A DNA stretch of 64,000 bases from assembly GCA_014904985.1 (NCBI GenBank), contig MU129029.1:125990-189989 (forward strand). Reading direction: 5' to 3'. Under the pieces are notes generated by a model that worked only from the letters and a program-made list of their open reading frames with translations, was not told the origin of the DNA and made no database searches. Of the stretch, positions 61,940 through 64,000 are shown in pieces (position 1 is the stretch's first letter; every line of letters starts with the position of its first letter). Source of the stretch: Hydnum rufescens UP504. Taxonomy: Eukaryota; Basidiomycota; Agaricomycetes; Cantharellales; Hydnaceae. The position numbers and the translations under genes are program-made.

Positions 61940-62345
61940 GGCCGAAATGGCCATTTTTATGATTTCACCTCCTGGCCCAGAATTGGCCGAAATGGCCGAA
62001 AATTGGCTGAAAATTGGCCGAAACTGGAACTTAGAGAATCTCAGACTTGCAGTGGGCCATACGGGCTTATCGGGGATAATGTGATCCATTTATAATTATT
62101 TATTTATTATCACTATATTATGCATAGGCTACCCGGGGTCAACGGGGTTTCATTCAGCAGTCCCGTGTTTCATTACTTGTTTATTTATTTATTTATTTAT
62201 TTAAAAATGTTAGCACCACACACCCACTCTAGCGGGTGTGTGGCACTGTCCATAGGAATCAAAAAAACAAAAAAAAAACACCACAGCCACTTGGGCAGGT
62301 GTGGCTACCGTCCATAGAAATTTAAATACATATATATATATCTAG
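61940..62345. repeat. GGCCGAAA short tandem repeats and microsatellites
   Basis: GGCCGAAA-type units (GGCCGAAATGGCC, TTGGCCGAAAATT, TTGGCTGAAAATT) recur at 61,940-62,025. A TTTA microsatellite lies at about 62,179-62,203 and a short AT-dinucleotide run at about 62,327-62,341. Confidence 0.8.
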
Positions 62346-63600
62346 TAGCACCACACCCGCTTGGGCGGGTGTGGTACCTTCCCTTGCTTCATCAGGGGTT
62401 TGGCTGGTTTTCGAAGGGGGGGGGATGTTGCGGGCAGTATCTATTGTACGATAACCTAGAATTAAAAAAAAAAAAGCTTAGCTTGGCACGGAAAGAGCAG
62501 CTCGTGCTGCTCTTTCTGTGCCACTTGCTAAACCGAAACAAAAAAAAACACACACCTTTGTACCACACCCCCCTCAGTGGGTGTGGTACCGGGCATTGCT
62601 GCCTTGGGGGCTTGGACCGGGATTCAGCCAGCTCACCAGCTGCCGTTTTGGGGGGCGTGCCTTGGTGGTTCACCGTTAGGCGGGTCGTTTGGACGGATCG
62701 CGGGTGTCCGTTGGGGTGTCGTCATTTTGGGATCTTCAAATTCCATCCTAGAATAATAACTTATGTTAGTAAAAACGTTTGAAATGACGCAAAAGGAGCA
62801 GCTTGCGCTGCTCCTTTTGCGTCACTGTGCATATAGAAAATTTAAAAAAATACCTTGTGGTATCCCACACCCGCCGAGGCAGGTGTGGGGTACTCATTTT
62901 GGTGCGGTCACGTCGTTTGCATATGGGGCTGGTCGGCGACTGGTTTGTTTTGCGGGTGTGGTCTGGCCTGTTCTCTTTCGCCGGTTCACTGGTCGGGTGT
63001 GGTGAGTTCCGTTGGAACTCTGCGGTTCTGCGTTGTGTTTTCGATTCATTACCGTTCACGGGTTTTGTTTGGCAGGGTCGCGGCTCTTGATTAGGGGTTG
63101 GTGGGGGTTGTGGGTTCAGACGAAAATGTTAGTAAAAAAGGAAAAAAAAAACACTTGAGGTACACCAACCTCCCATCTAGCTTCATTCCTCGAGCCTAAC
63201 ATGGTGGGTTGTGCCCTTTGATGCCTTGTACCTTAAAATCAGCATACACCCGCCGAAGCAGGTGTGTGCTTCGTCCGGGGGTCCCGCGGTCTTGCTTGTG
63301 TCGCGGGTTTTCGTTCCTGGGTTTTGTCTGCTGTGTTCCTTGGCCGGTCGTCGTTGGCAGGTTTCGTTCGCACTTGTTTTGGGGGGGCGTTGTCATTTCT
63401 GGGGGGGGGAGCGTTCGTTCGGCGGGTCTTCATGTTGCTGTTTGTGGTTCAGACGATAGCCTAGAATAATAAATAATGTTAGCTAAAAATTGAAATCAGC
63501 ACAAAAAGAGCAGCATCTGCTGCTCTCTTTGCGCCGTTCGGGGTACACTTACCTTATATAAAACCACACACCCACCGCAGCTGCGGCGGGTGTGTGGTTT
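62216..63600. repeat. type B hairpins (CACACCC stem), seven copies
   Basis: Stems of 8-13 bp with 4-14-nt loops lie at 62,216-62,243, 62,279-62,310 (weak), 62,351-62,374, 62,560-62,589, 62,860-62,893, 63,241-63,270 and 63,561-63,600. Examples: CCACACCCGC/GCGGGTGTGG, GTACCACACCC/GGGTGTGGTAC, AAACCACACACCC/GGGTGTGTGGTTT. Outer base pairs differ between copies, yet both arms change together. Confidence 0.85.
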
Positions 63601-63979
63601 GCGTGGCCACTCGTTTGGCGTGTAGCCACCTCTTGCATTTGCGTCGCATTGGGTTTTTGCTTGGCTTGGTTTTGTTTGGCTTGGTTTCATTTGGCGTGGG
63701 TTCATTTGGCGTGGGTTCATTTGGCGTGGTTCATTTGGCGTGGGTTCATTTGCGTGGGTTCATTTGGCGTGGTTCATTTGGCGTGGTTCATTTGGCGTGG
63801 TTTGTGTTTGGCGTGTTTTGGGTTCGCGTGTTGCTGTTTGGCCCTGCCAGTTGGGTCTCATCGTTTGGCGTGGTCTCATTTGGGGCCTGGGACCAGGCCA
63901 TCACCTAGAAAAATTAAAGCAGTCAGTAGGGACATTGAAAGCAGCACAAAAAGAGCAGCTTTCGCTGCTCTTTTTGCGC
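62485..63979. repeat. type A hairpins (AGAGCAGC stem), four copies
   Basis: Nearly perfect 16-17-bp stems with a 4-nt loop lie at 62,485-62,522, 62,786-62,823, 63,499-63,534 and 63,944-63,979. The left arms read GGCACGGAAAGAGCAGC, GACGCAAAAGGAGCAGC, GCACAAAAAGAGCAGC and GCACAAAAAGAGCAGC; loops are TCGT, TTGC, ATCT and TTTC. The opposite arms carry matching changes. Upstream of each lies CCTAGAA plus an A/T-rich linker, usually with ATGTTAG. Confidence 0.9.
63650..63810. repeat. GT-rich short tandem repeat
   Basis: Units of about 14-16 bp of the form CATTTGGCGTGGGTT / CATTTGGCGTGGTT repeat about ten times between the third and fourth type A hairpins. Open frames across this region are by-products of the repeat and of low stop-codon density. 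Confidence 0.85.
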
Positions 63980-64000
63980 GTTGGGTACACGAAAATTACA

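Noticed and set aside
62369..63908. Open frames of 80-137 codons on both strands
   Set aside because: They fall on hairpin and GT-rich repeats, overlap one another in every frame and show no protein-like conservation.
62200..64000. CRISPR array
   Set aside because: The repeats are hairpins of two kinds with variable spacing, the spacers are long and partly repeated, and the genome is eukaryotic.
62200..64000. Helitron 3' ends (hairpin plus CTAG)
   Set aside because: CCTAGAA occurs in each module, but lies before the A hairpin and far from the preceding B hairpin rather than about 10 nt after a hairpin; no Rep/helicase is nearby.

Overview
The window is nuclear DNA from a filamentous basidiomycete, most likely an Agaricomycete. 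The evidence is: dense small GT-AG introns of about 45-90 bp; fungal gene families such as a GT69 mannosyltransferase, a NoxR subunit and an Slt2-type MAP kinase; a deaminase-like gene of a kind I recall mainly from agaric genomes; and KDZ-type and hAT-type transposons. All reading was by eye. Exon joins were inferred from splice signals and protein-family conservation.

Positions 1-44,500 are an ordinary genic arm. In order: the 3' part of a secreted GH13 alpha-amylase (+); the ER P5A-ATPase SPF1 (-), head to head with a site-2 protease (+); an unresolved stretch; an MFS hexose transporter (+); a deaminase-like gene (+) split by a 504-bp hAT-type element; a SUR7-like four-TM protein (-); a GT69 mannosyltransferase (+); an acyl-CoA synthetase (-); the cell-wall MAP kinase SLT2/MPK1 (+); a 4.5-kb stretch with no recognised gene but a 100-bp palindrome; a subtilisin-like protease (+); an L-type lectin cargo receptor (-); the NADPH-oxidase regulator NoxR (-); phospholipid:diacylglycerol acyltransferase (+); and a 4-coumarate-CoA-ligase-like enzyme (-). 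Many products act in the secretory pathway or cell wall (SPF1, S2P, lectin, SUR7-like, GT69, SLT2). They are intermixed without operon-like logic.

Positions 44,500-61,930 are a transposon nest. A decayed non-LTR retrotransposon (44.8-49.3 kb) abuts a 12.6-kb block bounded by a 14-bp inverted repeat (49,336-49,349 and 61,911-61,924). The block holds a 20-bp minisatellite, a KDZ-type transposase (-), a GRF zinc-finger gene (-), two unrecognised + strand coding regions, and about 100-bp repeats placed in opposite orientation on either side of those genes.

Positions 61,930-64,000 are non-coding. They contain a reiterated series of two alternating hairpin types (an AGAGCAGC-type stem and a CACACCCGC-type stem) whose stems differ between copies but stay base-paired. 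This is the most unusual structure in the window and has no obvious protein-coding explanation.

The amylase and the subtilisin carry isolated 1-nt frame breaks that are either real lesions or assembly errors. Other genes (SPF1, ligases, MAPK, PDAT) read cleanly through their inferred splice sites.
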